Origin: Bufo bufo
Lineage: Eukaryota > Chordata > Amphibia > Anura > Bufonidae
Reading direction: 5' to 3'
Assembly (NCBI RefSeq): GCF_905171765.1
Contig: NC_053390.1
Span: 214,329,208 to 214,393,207 of the forward strand
DNA: 64,000 nt
This document shows, in pieces, positions 23,730 through 35,222 of this stretch (position 1 is the stretch's first letter; each line of letters opens with the position of its first letter). Below the pieces are notes generated by a model that was not told where the DNA came from, ran no database searches, and saw nothing but the letters and a program-made list of their open reading frames with translations. The position numbers were made by a program, and so were the translations under genes.

Positions 23730-23884
23730 GCATTACCTATGTAATTATGTCAAACATGTCCCAGATAGTTCAATAATAAATCAGGCTTTCTCACAGTATT
23801 TTGCATACACAAATTTATTACCCATAAAAACATAAAAAAAATTTGAATATTAAAACATACCCTTGTTCCATATCAGCACATATA

Positions 23885-24828
23885 CAGTACAGACCAAAAG
23901 TTTGGACACACCTTCTCATTCAAAGAGTTTTCTTTATTTTCATGACTATGAAGGCATCAAAACTATGAATTAACACATGTGGAATCATATACATAACAAA
24001 CAAGTGTGAAACAACTGAAAATATGTCATATTCTAGGTTCTTCAAAGTAGCCACCTTTTGCTTTGATTACTGCTTTGCACACTCTTGGCATTCTCTTGAT
24101 GAGCTTCAAGAGGTAGTCCCCTGAAATGGTCTTCCAACAGTCTTGAAGGAGTTCCCAGAGATGCTTAGCACTTGTTGGCCCTTTTCCCTTTACTCTGCGG
24201 TCCAGCTCACCCCAAACCATCTTGATTGGGTTCAGGTCCGGTGACTGTGGAGGCCAGGTCATCTGGCGCAGCACCCCATCACTCTCCTTCATGGTCAAAT
24301 AGCCCTTACTTTCAAAGTTTTCCCAATTTTTCGGCTGACTGACTGACCTTAATTTCTTAAAGTAATGATGGCCACTTGTTTTTCTTTACTTAGCTGCTTT
24401 TTTCTTGCCATAATACAAATTCTAACAGTCTATTCAGTAGGACTATCAGCTGTGTATCCACCTGACTTCTCCTCAACGCCACTGATGGTCCCAAACCCAT
24501 TTATAAGGCAAGAAATACCACTTATTAAACCTGACAGGGCACACCTGTGAAGTGAAAACCATTTCAGGGGACTACCTCTTGAAGCTCATCAAGAGAATGC
24601 CAAGAGTGTGCAAATCAGTAATCAAAGCAAAAGGTGGCTACTTTGAAGAACCTAGAATATGACATATTTTCAGTTGTTTCACACTTATTTGTTATGTACA
24701 GTATATAATTCCACATGTGTTAATTCATAGTTTTGATGCCTTCAGTGTGAATCTACAATTTTCATAGTCATGAAAATAAAGAAAACTCTTTGAATGAGAA
24801 GGTGTGTCCAAACTTTTGGTCTGTACTG
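23885..24828 (-). mobile_element. Tc1 element with long inverted repeats, internally deleted
   Basis: Terminal repeats start CAGTACAGACCAAAAGTTTG at both ends, with TA on each side (23883-23884 and 24829-24830). The inverted repeats are about 240 bp (23885-24125 with 24580-24828), so the 5' arm carries an inverted copy of the transposase C-terminal codons. The middle of the transposase gene is missing. Confidence 0.85.
24026..24411 (-). pseudogene. Tc1 transposase remnant, catalytic Glu changed to Lys
   Basis: On the minus strand it starts at ATG 24411-24409 (MARKKQLSKEKQVAIITLRN), hits a stop and frameshifts. It then joins directly to the C-terminal part (24298-24026: SDGVLRQMTWPPQSPDLNPI, KMVWGELDRRVK, PRVCKAVIKAKGGYFEEP). 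The DNA-binding region after about 20 residues and both catalytic aspartates are deleted. The remaining catalytic position reads NPIKMVW where Tc1 transposases have NPIE. It could not be active. Confidence 0.8.
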
Positions 24829-25389
24829 TACATATAGATAAATATAATGCGGACGCCACGTAGACCGACACGAGGGATCACTGTGAATGAGGCGGCAGCG
24901 AACAAGCACGGGCCGAAAGAAAGGCATTCACCATCTGCAAGCACTGTTTGAGCGCAAAATTTTGCATTTGGCAAAATCGCAACGAGGACATTCCTTTGAA
25001 CCATCTATGTTCCAACTACCGGTAAAATCGCATAAAATTATCCGATTGTTTTAAGCTATCAAATTTTTCGCAGATAGGAGAAAATCGATTATATTCGAAA
25101 GCAAAGAGGTCACAGTTATTTGAGTACTCCAGTTATATAGATACATGCGTGAGCTCCGCATTACATTTATCTATATGTACATGTGCTGATATGGAACAAG
25201 GTTATGTTTTAATATTTTAAAAAATGTTATGTTTTTATGGGTAATAAATTTGTGTATGCAAAATACTGTGAGCCAGCCTGATTTATTATTGATTTATTTT
25301 TTATTGATCAGCTGGTAACTGATAGGCTAAGCTCCAGTAGCTTGCTGGTGGAACTTCTCTAGAGTATATTTAATCATGTCCCAGATAGT

Positions 25390-26430
25390 GTCTTTATTCT
25401 GATTTTGTGTTTCATGGTTGTAGAGAAAATCAACTTTATTCCATGTTCTGCCCTATTCTAATGAGCACTTTGAAGTCAAGGAGGCTGCCACTTGCATCCT
25501 TCAAGTCAAGTTCGCCACACCCAACTTTCTGCCCCCTGCCCCTTTGTTGACGTTTCAAAGCAGTGGTAATACCATCCTCTCGCCTCTCTACATCTCACAC
25601 AAGTTTACTCTGCTGACTCCAGGGGGTTTGCGCAGTGAAGCTGGGGGTACAGTGCCTAGCTTCAGTACTTCTCTGCACAAGCACCAGGGAAGGGTGGCAG
25701 TGCACACCTGGAAGGTTCTCTCATATCCTGGATGAACAGACGATCGGGAGTGCACCAGTATGGCAAACAGCACTCAAGAAGAGAAGCTCTGAAGGCAGGC
25801 TCTTTACACCTTGTGGCACTACGCAATTGATCTGGAGCAGAAAGTGTACTCCTGCACAAGATGTGTGTGAGGTGTCAAGAGGCTAGGAAATTATGTCATC
25901 ACTGCTTAGAAGCATGAATCAAGAGTCAGGAGGCAGGAAGAAGGTATGGCAAACTTGACTAGAAAGATGAAAAAGCCAGCCACCTTGACTATAAATTGCA
26001 TATTATCATACTGTTTACATACATGTTGAGAACATTCACAGCATTCCAGAAAATTGGTGTAAATAACGATAAATCTGCCAGTGCCGAAGGCCCCGCTCAC
26101 ACCATGCCCCCTTTTCGGAAAGTGGTGAAGGTAGCGGTTAAATCTCCCACATAGTGCGTACTTAGTTTCAAAGGTTCACTTATTGGGGTTATACAGTACT
26201 AAATTGATATAAGAAGAAATGATGGTAAAAAGAAAAAAATAATAATATGGATATTAAATAAAAAAAAGTTACAACAATACTGGGTGATCATACAGGTAAA
26301 GTATCGACAATGTTACAGTGTAGAGTAATAACAGCTTCGGGGTCAAGTAGCCATGATAATCAATGGTTAATCCTGTCACCTTATATAATGCCAGATCCTT
26401 CTAACGTAGATCATCTTTACAATGTCATAC
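25390..26430. other. No gene seen
   Basis: Short frames only. No repeat with a clear structure was found in this stretch. Confidence 0.4.
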
Positions 26431-27020
26431 AGTAACAGAGGTCTATGGAGTAGGAGGAGGACAACCAGGGCTCCCAAAATCTCTCAAAAATGTCATATGT
26501 GTCCAGGCGGATCGCTGAAAGTCTCTCATATACTGTAAGAGAATTCTATTAATCCTGTCCAGTACTGCTTAATAGTGAATTTAATCGCCACTTGAATGCT
26601 ATGTGGATTCTAGCTGCTAGGAGTATGTATTGCGATAGTTTAAATCTAGCATAGGTTAACCAAGGGGGGGGGGGGGGTTGTCCCCTAGAAGACATAAAGA
26701 CGGGGACATAGGAGAGGTACATCCCAGGACTGATGACAATAGGTTGCTGATTTTGCTCTCAAACGTCCACACCAGTGGACAGGACCACCAGATGAGGAAC
26801 ATTGTTCCCCCTTTATCACATCCACGGAAGCATTTGGGAGAAACTTCAGGGTAAATACGGTGTAGCTTAGTCTGGACCATATATGTCCTATGTAATATTT
26901 TTATTGATGTCTCTGCTATGGTAATTTGCCAAGAGCTCCTAGAGAGACTCTGGGAACACTGGTACCATCTGGAAAGTGTATATTCTGTATGCGTGTCCTA
27001 TAGTGTGCACTTTAAACTAA
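26430..27020 (-). pseudogene. L1-type LINE ORF2 C-terminal fragment
   Basis: The minus-strand frame 26880-26656 reads KLHRIYPEVSPKCFRGCDKG and GTMFLIWWSCPLVW, matching the Cys-containing end of L1 ORF2 (CWRC...GT..H.WW.CP pattern, here with one Cys changed to Arg). Further along, after shifts, LLAARIHIAFKWRLNSLL (around 26610-26560) continues the family's end. The upstream palm is absent. It is a 3' piece of a dead LINE. Confidence 0.6.
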
Positions 27021-28028
27021 GAAGTCTACCTGTGCCTGAAGGGAGTGCTGGGTCTCACAGGCAGGCTGTCAGCATACAAGCTGACAGTCAATACATTACA
27101 ATACAGGATGTATTACAAGAAAATTTAGACTAGAACCATGGTGCATATCCATGAAGCAAGCATGATTATAAAAAGAAATGGCTGCACACCGTTATATATA
27201 CAAACAAAAGAGCTAAGAAATGGGGGTCATTCTAAATAAAAGTGGTATAATACCTACTATAAATGAGTCAATGGAAGCTCTTAGTGCACATATTTGATCA
27301 AACGTATGTCGGGCCCATCTACCAGGCATCAAGGGGGATTCCGCAGATGGGTCCCTAACACTAATATACTGCCTTTCTTTGGACTTACCTAAGGCCTCTT
27401 TTACACGGGCGAGATTTCTGCGCGGGTGCAATGCGTGAGGTGCACGCATTGCACCCGCACTGAATCCGGACCCATTCATTTCTATGAGGCTGTGCACATA
27501 AGCGGTGATTTTCACGCATCACTTGTGCGTTGCGTGAAAATCGCAGCATGCTCTATTTTGTGCATTTTTCACGCAACGCAGGCCCCATAGAAGTGAATGG
27601 GGTTGAGTGAAAATCGCAAGCATCCGCAAGCAAGTGCGGATGCAGTACGATTTTCACGCATGGTTGCTAGGAGATGATCGGGATAGGGACCCAATCATTA
27701 TTATTTTCACTTATAACATGGTTATAAGGGAAAATAATAGCATTCTTAATACAGAATGCATAGTAAAACAGCGCTGGAGGAGTTAAAAAAAAAATAATAA
27801 TAATTTAACTCACCTTAATCCACTTGTTCGCGCAACCCATCTTCTCTTCTTTCTGAGTTAATATGGACAATCACAATACATTGTAGTAAGTGCCTTTCTC
27901 TTCATTATAAATGCCAATTGCTGAAGTGAAACAACCCCTTTAAGTGTGCTACACTTAATAGGGTTAGGCATAAATGTCTTGTGCATTGCATGTTTCCTAT
28001 GTGTGATTGGTGTGTGCTATGTATGATC
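27020..28028. repeat. MITE-like region, one end visible at 27393
   Basis: TAA (27390-27392) is followed by GGCCTCTTTTACACGGGCGA, the terminus seen on the MITE at 56946. Inside, CGTGAAAATCGCA and its inverted forms recur to about 27660. The matching right end is not found, so the copy is truncated or diverged. No gene. Confidence 0.4.
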
Positions 28029-28030
28029 TA

Positions 28031-29586
28031 CAGGGAGTGCAGAATTATTAGGCAAATTAGTATTTTGACCACATCATCCTCTTTATGCATGTTGTCTTAC
28101 TCCAAGCTGTATAGGCTCGAAAGCCTACTACCAATTAAGCATATTAGGTGATGTGCATCTCTGTAATGAGAAGGGGTGTGGTCTAATGACATCAACACCC
28201 TATATTAGGTGTGCATAATTATTAGGCAACTTCCTTTCCTTTGGCAAAATGGGTCAAAAGAAGGACTTGACAGGCTCAGAAAAGTCAAAAATAGTGAGAT
28301 ATCTTGCAGAGGGATGCAGCACTCTTAAAATTGCAAAGCTTCTGAAGCGTGATCATCGAACAATCAAGCGTTTCATTCAAAATAGTCAACAGGGTCGCAA
28401 GAAGCGTGTGGAAAAACCAAGGCGCAAAAAAACTGCCCATGAACTGAGAAAAGTCAAGCGTGCAGCTGCCAAGATGCCACTTGCCACCAGTTTGGCCATA
28501 TTTCAGAGCTGCAACATCACTGGAGTGCCCAAAAGCACAAGGTGTGCAATACTCAGAGACATGGCCAAGGTAAGAAAGGCTGAAAGACGACCACCACTGA
28601 ACAAGACACACAAGCTGAAACGTCAAGACTGGGCCAAGAAATATCTCAAGACTGATTTTTCTAAGGTTTTATGGACTGATAAAATGAGAGTGAGTCTTGA
28701 TGGGCCAGATGGATGGGCCCGTGGCTGGATTGGTAAAGGGCAGAGAGCTCCAGTCCGACTCAGACGCCAGCAAGGTGGAGGTGGAGTACTGGTTTGGGCT
28801 GGTATCATCAAAGATGAACTTGTGGGGCCTTTTCGGGTTGAGGATGGAGTCAAGCTCAACTCCCAGTCCTACTGCCAGTTTCTGGAAGACACCTTCTTCA
28901 AGCAGTGGTACAGGAAGAAGTCTGCATCCTTCAAGAAAAACATGATTTTCATGCAGGACAATGCTCCATCACACGCGTCCAAGTACTCCACAGCGTGGCT
29001 GGCAAGAAAGGGTATAAAAGAAGAAAATCTAATGACATGGCCTCCTTGTTCACCTGATCTGAACCCCATTGAGAACCTGTGGTCCATCATTAAATGTGAG
29101 ATTTACAAGGAGGGAAAACAGTACACCTCTCTGAACAGTGTCTGGGAGGCTGTGGTTGCTGCTGCGCGCAATGTTGATGGTGAACAGATCAAAACACTGA
29201 CAGAATCCATGGATGGCAGGCTTTTGAGTGTCCTTGCAAAGAATGGTGGCTATATTGGTCACTGATTTGTTTTTGTTTTGTTTTTGAATGTCAGAAATGT
29301 ATATTTGTGAATGTTGAGATGTTATATTGGTTTCACTGGTAAAAATAAATAATTGAAATGGGTATATATTTGTTTTTTGTTAAGTTGCCTAATAATTATG
29401 CACAGTAATAGTCACCTGCACACACAGATATCCCCCTAAAATAGCTAAAACTAAAAACAAACTACTTCCAAAAATATTCAGCTTTGATATTAATGAGTTT
29501 TTTGGGTTCATTGAGAACATGGTTGTTGTTCAATAATAAAATTAATCCTCAAAAATACAACTTGCCTAATAATCCTGCACTCCCTG
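28031..29586 (+). mobile_element. Tc1/mariner element with open transposase, DD37E type
   Basis: The 25-bp ends (CAGGGAGTGCAGAATTATTA, then GGCAA) are inverted with one mismatch. TA lies at 28029-28030 and 29587-29588. A second, inner pair of perfect 21-bp inverted repeats (28210-28230 and 29384-29404, starting TGTGCATAATTATTAGGC) shares the core ATTATTAGGCAA, an IR/DR-like arrangement with two binding sites per end. The transposase between them is uninterrupted, making this the most intact element in the window. Confidence 0.95.
28249..29265 (+). CDS. Tc1/mariner transposase, DD37E, 338 aa, apparently intact
   Basis: The protein starts at ATG 28249, just after the inner terminal repeat. Residues about 1-110 form the paired-like DNA-binding region (EKSKIVRYLAEGCSTLKIAK; a basic GRKKRVEKPRRKK segment that may double as nuclear signal). 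The catalytic domain has D in LWTDKM (about residue 144), GGGGVLVWAG, D in FMQDNAPSH (about 238) and E in NPIENLW, with 37 residues between the last two, giving DD37E. This spacing is that of the group called TRT. No stop or frameshift breaks it and 338 residues is the usual length. It would cut and paste the element at TA sites in the nucleus. Whether it is expressed cannot be told from sequence. Confidence 0.93.
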   Translation: MGQKKDLTGSEKSKIVRYLAEGCSTLKIAKLLKRDHRTIKRFIQNSQQGRKKRVEKPRRKKTAHELRKVKRAAAKMPLATSLAIFQSCNITGVPKSTRCAILRDMAKVRKAERRPPLNKTHKLKRQDWAKKYLKTDFSKVLWTDKMRVSLDGPDGWARGWIGKGQRAPVRLRRQQGGGGVLVWAGIIKDELVGPFRVEDGVKLNSQSYCQFLEDTFFKQWYRKKSASFKKNMIFMQDNAPSHASKYSTAWLARKGIKEENLMTWPPCSPDLNPIENLWSIIKCEIYKEGKQYTSLNSVWEAVVAAARNVDGEQIKTLTESMDGRLLSVLAKNGGYIGH

Positions 29587-31100
29587 TATTTATCAGTGGT
29601 GTATATGCAGCATGTGACATATGCATCAGTGGCATGTGAGCCATGTATAAGTTTCTTGTGTGCCACATGTGTCCGATGAGTGATTGGTGTGCGCCTCATG
29701 TGTCTTGTTTCTGACTGACTTAAGTGCAGGATATCAATATATGTGTAAATTCTGCCACATGTACGTTTGTGCATTATGCTGTGAATGTCTGCCATCATAC
29801 TTCATCTTTAATATTTCTGTTATCACTGTAAGTGCTCATTAACACGACCGTTGGATGTTTTGCAGTCTGCAAATTGTGGATCCGCAAAACATGGATACCG
29901 GGTTTGTGCATTTCACATTATGCGGAACAGAACAGCCGGCCTCTAATAGAACAGTCCTATCCTTGTCTGTAATGCCGACAATAATAGGACATGTTCTATC
30001 ATTTTGCAGAACGGCCATGTGCAATAGAGCAAGGACCGTGGTACGGTTACACGGACGCCAAATTATGCAGTGGGTCAGAATATGGGTATAATAGTCTATA
30101 GTTTGTTCATGACGCCAATTGCAGCGTGCGCAGGGTACTAACACAGGACCCTTTAAGGTGTTGTATCTCACGTACCAGGTTAGGAATGCCAGAGTGGTGT
30201 AATGTCTCTGTATAGTAGTAGTAATTATGTCAACGGTGTCTCCTACCTGGGTACGGCTGGACTCCTGGATCCTGGCTCACTTGCAATAAAATGAGTGTGG
30301 TGCTAGTAGGAGTAATAGAGGAAATCGCAGCAGAAATTGAGATCCAGACCTTTGGTAAAGTTCAAACTTGTCTTTACTAGTTGTAGCTTTCATCCAAGCA
30401 AGGTACAGCATTAGTTTTTGGTCCCAGCAGGTATTGGCAATGTGGGGCAGGAATATATCTTCTGCTCTGTCATGTACCTGGAGCTTTTGCAGGAAAAGGA
30501 CGTCTGCTTGTTAGCTCGATAATGTTGCAGAAATCTGGCTTCTGTACTCTATCTTCTGCTGTGTGGGAACTGACTAGCTTTGAGGAGGAATATGGCTTCT
30601 CCTGGGTCTCTGGTCTGTACTCACAGTTAGCTTCACAGGGTATGGTTCTTCCTGGAACTGGAGTTGTCTGCTTGCTTCTTCCAGCTGAGGCTGCAAGGCT
30701 CAGGCTGGGGATGATGATCAATGTCTCAGCCGAGACAAGATCCTGGCTTTGGATCCCTATATCTGGGAGCTCCTACACGCACAGCCTTCCCCTAGCCAGG
30801 GTGGCTGGCACACTAACTTAACTTCCTTCCCTCCCCATGAGGCAGGATATGGGAGCAACCCACTTCTGCTCACAGAGGGGGGAGCTAAACTGGAATGTAC
30901 TATTCAAGCCTAGAAACACTAAACTGGCTTAAGTCCCTGCAAGAACATTGCTGCCACCTGCTGGTGAACATGAAGAATGACAACAATATACATGTAACAG
31001 GGCTTTCAATGCAGATTTGTGAGAATATTATGTGAAATTACATTTGATGACAAGGTTAATAATCTTAACAGGTTGTAGCGGGGTAAAAGAGTTTCGTAAC

Positions 31101-33549
31101 TGTAAAGGGGGAATATTAGTCACCAATATTTATGCAAATATCGATAATTAATATTCATAAATAGGAGGAGCCGTCTATCGTCTTCCTTTGGCTTGCAGAT
31201 GCTAACCTCAAATGTTTGCGCAAGTTTGGCTAGCATCAGAAGCCGTTTGGTGGCCTTGTTCAACACCGTCCGTTTGTTAACACATAGCTTGTCGTAACTA
31301 CAAGTCTGTGCTAACAAATCGGACCACAGCATTTCTGCTGACTTGTATGTGGTGGGGAGGATGGGGTTAAAAGTGCTGTGTCTGCTCAAGTGTTGCAGTG
31401 TGGGGAAGTCCATACTCACTTTTTGATGAGCGTCCATCTTCTCATTGGGGCTGTACCTCTTCGTCCTAACAGGTGCTTGGAAGAAGTCCTTTTTCTTCCG
31501 GATCGCTTCTTCCCGACCAGCCGGACTTGTACGCTGCTCCAACGAAGATGGATCTCTTTCAATGACGTGTCCTCTTCTCCCTCGCAAACACTTGAGCGAT
31601 GCAGTGACCGTGTAAAGCAAATAGCAAAATATTAGTTCACAGATAGACAATAGATTCTCTGCTAAAGATTTTGATCTGCGTTTGGTGCTATAAGGAAGAG
31701 TCACGTTACCTGTCCGAATTATCAGGTCCTAGACGCTCAGACCACTGACCGCGTCTGTCTTGCCTGATAATTCACAGTATAATAGACCTCTAGCCTCAAA
31801 ACCAAACACAGATTTCAAAATCTGAGCAGTGGGCCTGGCTCGCCAATGTAATGGGGGAATATTAGTCACCAATATTTATGCAAATATCGATAATTAATAT
31901 TCATAAATAGGAGGAGCCGTCTATCGATGACTCTGCCTATTTATACCTTTATATAACAATACAATATTTTCACTATACTTTACTCTAATCACTAAGCTAG
32001 CTGCATGCGCCTTACTAAACTAACTATCGCTAATAAACACACATTACACAGATAGTTCTAAATAAAACAGTATTTATTAATACCTAATACACTTAAGCAC
32101 GCAATACACTAACAATACGGCACTATAAACACAGTACTAAACTACACTACACGGTTCCCAAATTCCACCCACAAACTAACTATACAATACACACACACAT
32201 GTATTAGCAGCCCACCCCACCTGACTAATTATATCCCTAAGAGAACGACGAAGGGTTAAACGGTGGCACTGCAGGGGTGTATGCAGTCCACAGACACTAA
32301 TACAGTAATACGGGTGAGGTACAGTGGGGGTTATCAGGGCTACACAGCAATGCAAGGGTTAACACCCTGCAAGTGTTAATCAGGGGATCAGGGACACGAC
32401 AATGATATCCAGGGGAGTAGGGGTTTGGATATGAATCGTTGGTGGGATAGGGGTTTGGGCTCGGGTGTAAGGGTTAAATAGTGGTAGGGGGTCAGGGATA
32501 TCGTTGGTGGGATAGGGGTAGATAAAGGGGGTGATACTTAATGTTTGTTGCTCGTTCGTCTAGGGGGTTGCTCCGCTCCTCCTGAGCGCCGATTGCGCTC
32601 TCCTTCAGAGGGGGGGGGGGGGGGGGGGGGCGGTCGGGGTCCTCGTCACCCGGGGGGGACCACTCCGAATCCTGAGCGCCGATCGCGCTCTCCTATCATG
32701 GTGGGGTCCGGTAAGGGTCTCCCCTCTAGTGCAGGGCTGCCGTGCTTTATACCCTGCAGCCCGCACTCCCGGGTCACGGCGCATGCGCTGTGCGCACGCT
32801 CCACGGGCCTAGACACGTGGGCCGACGCGGTGATATGACGTCACCGCGCCAGCCCGTGCATCCCTGCACGCGCACAGCGGGGCCACGACTTGCTGACAGG
32901 CGGGAGAAGTCTTTGATCTCCTGCCTGCAGCACCTTGCATTCCGGACGGCGCGATAGTAATCGTGTTGCCGGAATGTGCATAATAGAAGGAGGGGAGGTT
33001 TCTCCCTCCCTTCTATCATGCATAATTATATCCAGCAGCGCTGGAGATAATTACAACAAAGGACTCAGATTCTGTTGAATCCGAGTTCTTTGTAGTTCTC
33101 AGGATGACCGGACCTTAGTCCGGTCATTCTGATGCAATTAACCAGACTGCATCAGTGTGGATGCTTGGGGCCCATTCACACTGATGCACCTGGTTTCAGG
33201 TATAGGGGGGGGGGAATATTGTATAATATACATGTGTATGGATGCATGGGGCACATCCGTACACATGTATACACCAATATAAGGGACATAGATATAAATC
33301 TATCAGGGGCACATATATATTATAAGGGGGATTATAAGGGGACACAGCTTCCAGGGACCACATAATTCCCACAGGGGCCACCATGAGCCCCTGTGGGCCA
33401 CTAAGGGCAGATGTGCGCAGATGATGGGCACATCTGCGCACATCATCCTATAAAGTGACCATTAATGCATGCATATATATCATACATGCACGCACGTGTT
33501 TGCATGCATATATGTATATATATGCATGTGTCTCAACCCTTCCTCAACA
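31101..33549 (-). mobile_element. Second LTR element inserted in the LTR, with truncated 3' LTR
   Basis: It is flanked by GTAAC duplications. On the minus strand it starts TGTTGAGGAAGGG (33549) and ends CCCCCTTTACA (31101). Its first 1.7 kb (33549-31847) is a full LTR ending CCCCCATTACA, followed by TTGGCGAGCCAGG as a possible primer site (31846-31834). The last 80 bp (31180-31101) repeats the LTR end (31926-31847) with one mismatch. A TATAAATAGG box on the minus strand lies at about 31943-31934. The interior is only about 670 bp, so most of the element and of its 3' LTR is missing, yet both target copies remain. Confidence 0.75.
31120..31704 (-). CDS. 194-codon minus-strand ORF inside the inserted LTR element
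   Basis: It is open from ATG 31704 to 31120 and ends inside the short LTR remnant. It has a hydrophobic LLSICELIFCYLLYTV segment near residues 17-33, followed by a basic region (KCLRGRRGHVIERD). The rest is Lys-rich. I do not recognise a domain. Since it crosses into the LTR, the end of the frame may be chance. It could be an accessory or degraded gag/env piece. Confidence 0.3.
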   Translation of the reverse strand: MTLPYSTKRRSKSLAENLLSICELIFCYLLYTVTASLKCLRGRRGHVIERDPSSLEQRTSPAGREEAIRKKKDFFQAPVRTKRYSPNEKMDAHQKVSMDFPTLQHLSRHSTFNPILPTTYKSAEMLWSDLLAQTCSYDKLCVNKRTVLNKATKRLLMLAKLAQTFEVSICKPKEDDRRLLLFMNINYRYLHKYW

Positions 33550-33573
33550 GTAACACAACTCCGGGGTGTTACA

Positions 33574-34066
33574 TTCCCCCTTACTTCGAGTTAAGCCGCC
33601 CTCGGTTTATGCTTAGGAGGGAGAGGAACCAGCTCTGGGGTACCCAAATAAGTACAAAGTGCTGCATGTATTACACATATGACATACAAAGACAAAACAT
33701 GAAACGGCTACCCTAGGTTCCTGCCCGCATGAGTAGGGTGTCCTAATTAACAGTTTCCCTCTGGGTATAACCAGTGAACCAAAGTACTGCCCTAAGCAAT
33801 CACTACTGACTAACTTTTAAGTGTTCTGGCCATGAACACCAAAGGAAGCATGGGGGTGTCTTTACTCTGTAGTCCCGCCATTATGTAATGGAATGCCCGC
33901 AAATGGAAGGGTGGCTTTATCCTGCATTCCCTTCCCTGCACCAAAGTCTGAAAAATATGGCTTATAGCACGATCACTATGGTGACTATGGGTAGCTGAAT
34001 GTGGCTCTAAGGCTTGAGGCTCGAAGGCTCCGCCCCCTATGTCTACTCTGCACAGTTTATTCACAT
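33574..34066 (-). other. 3' untranslated part of the ERV-like element with polypurine tract
   Basis: On the minus strand this leads into the 3' LTR through GAAGTAAGGGGGAA (33584-33574 side). An 84-codon minus frame (34064-33810) has no recognised domain. Confidence 0.4.
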
Positions 34067-34611
34067 AGTTATGTTTTCCCTCGGGTCCGGCCGTCCTGCC
34101 CCTGCCCCCCCCCCCCCCCCCAACCGCTCCATGAACCGGGATGCAGGCTCCCTCGTTAGCAACGCAAAGATCCTGCTGCTGATTGGCCAGTGTATCGCAG
34201 GAGCAGGCGCCGCTGAAGCACAGACAGAGGCGTGCACCCGGAGTAGTTTCCTTCTGCTGCGCTCATGTCTGCTTCAATTCATCATTACAGTGAGTTCAAC
34301 TGCAGCCCCCCCTGCTTAGACTGAAGGACTTCTCCGTCCGGACAGTGAACAGTGCACATAAACACACTGTTGTCTAGTGTGCCAGTGCCACAGTAAGAGG
34401 GGGAGGGGGGCCCTGTAGGCTCATAGAGGTGACTTAGTCAGGAGGACAATGAGCTTGGATCATAAGGGTATTTTTTGTGTTGTTTTTTTTGTTTTGTTTT
34501 TGGGGGGGGGAGGATCTGTAGGCTCATAGAGGATTCAGGAGGACAATGTGCTCCAGTGTGCTTTCCTCCTACTCCTTCCCCCCCCCCTCCCCCAGGCATT
34601 TTGGGGGGCAT

Positions 34612-34790
34612 TATAAGGGTTGGATAACCCCTTTAACTCCTTGCTGCTGATGCTGGGTGTGCACATAGCCACCAATCATATCTCCCCCCCAGCACATCAG
34701 TCACCTTTAGGGGGGAAGGGGGATATGATTGGTGGCTATGTGCACACTCAGCATCAGCAGCAAGGAGTTGAAGGGGTTATCCAACTCCTA
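34612..34790. repeat. Hairpin with 65-bp arms
   Basis: GGATAACCCCTTTAACTCCT with TGCTGCTGATGCTGGGTG pairs with the inverted form ending GGAGTTGAAGGGGTTATCC. The loop is about 40 bases. It looks like a complete small foldback element. Confidence 0.75.
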
Positions 34791-35222
34791 ATGCCCCCAA
34801 AATGCCCGGGGGAGGGGTATGACACAGGCAGGAGGAGCTATGTGTATGCGGGCTCCTGCCCTGCACTCGTTCAGCTGTGCTCACATACATATCGTGCCCT
34901 GTATCCACTGTCCTGTGCCCGCTCTGCTAAAGCCTGACATAGCCCATCTATGCCCGGCTTTACCAAAGCAGACAGGCAGGAGCAGTGATATGTGATGTGA
35001 TCATATTTATTCTATGTATGTGTGTGTCTCTGTCCCTGTGTGCCTGTCCCTGTGTGGGTGTGTCTGTCCCTGTGTGTCACCATCACCATACCCACAGTGT
35101 TCCTATGTCTTGACACAGCTGCATCAGGATGTTCTGTGCGGGGCAAGAAGAAGAAGATGGAAGAGGAGGCAGCGCAGCCAGAATGGAGTCCCATAGGAGA
35201 GGCACAGGGAGGCACACTAAGG

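Larger units (their letters stand above)
23770..25374. mobile_element. Long-inverted-repeat element split by a Tc1
   Basis: The arm at 23772-23880 (AATAATAAATCAGGC to TTGTTCCATATCAGCACAT) is inverted at 25172-25290. The symmetry continues on the other side of the Tc1: 24832-24862 (ATATAGATAAATATAATGCG) pairs with 25149-25180. Without the Tc1 it would be about 0.6 kb. Perfect 15-bp direct copies of CATGTCCCAGATAGT lie at 23755-23769 and 25375-25389. The left copy is two bases from the arm, the right copy about 85 bases beyond its arm. Family unknown. Confidence 0.6.
30020..33573 (-). repeat. 3' LTR of the ERV-like element, interrupted
   Basis: The LTR runs from 33573 to 33550 on the minus strand, is broken by the 2449-bp insert (31101-33549), and resumes at 31100 to end at 30020. 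GTAAC is duplicated at the break (31096-31100 and 33550-33554). Confidence 0.85.

Noticed and set aside
30470..30821. Open frames repeated at 40550-40927
   Set aside because: Both lie in the two LTR copies of the ERV-like element. The duplication reflects the LTRs, not a gene pair.
32590..32640. G-quadruplex-like regulatory element at the long poly-G run
   Set aside because: A homopolymer run inside an LTR. It could form a quadruplex, but nothing supports a regulatory role and its length may be an assembly artefact.
35013..35215. TG/CA-rich frames (VCVSVPVCL type)
   Set aside because: Simple-sequence translation of a degenerate TG repeat.
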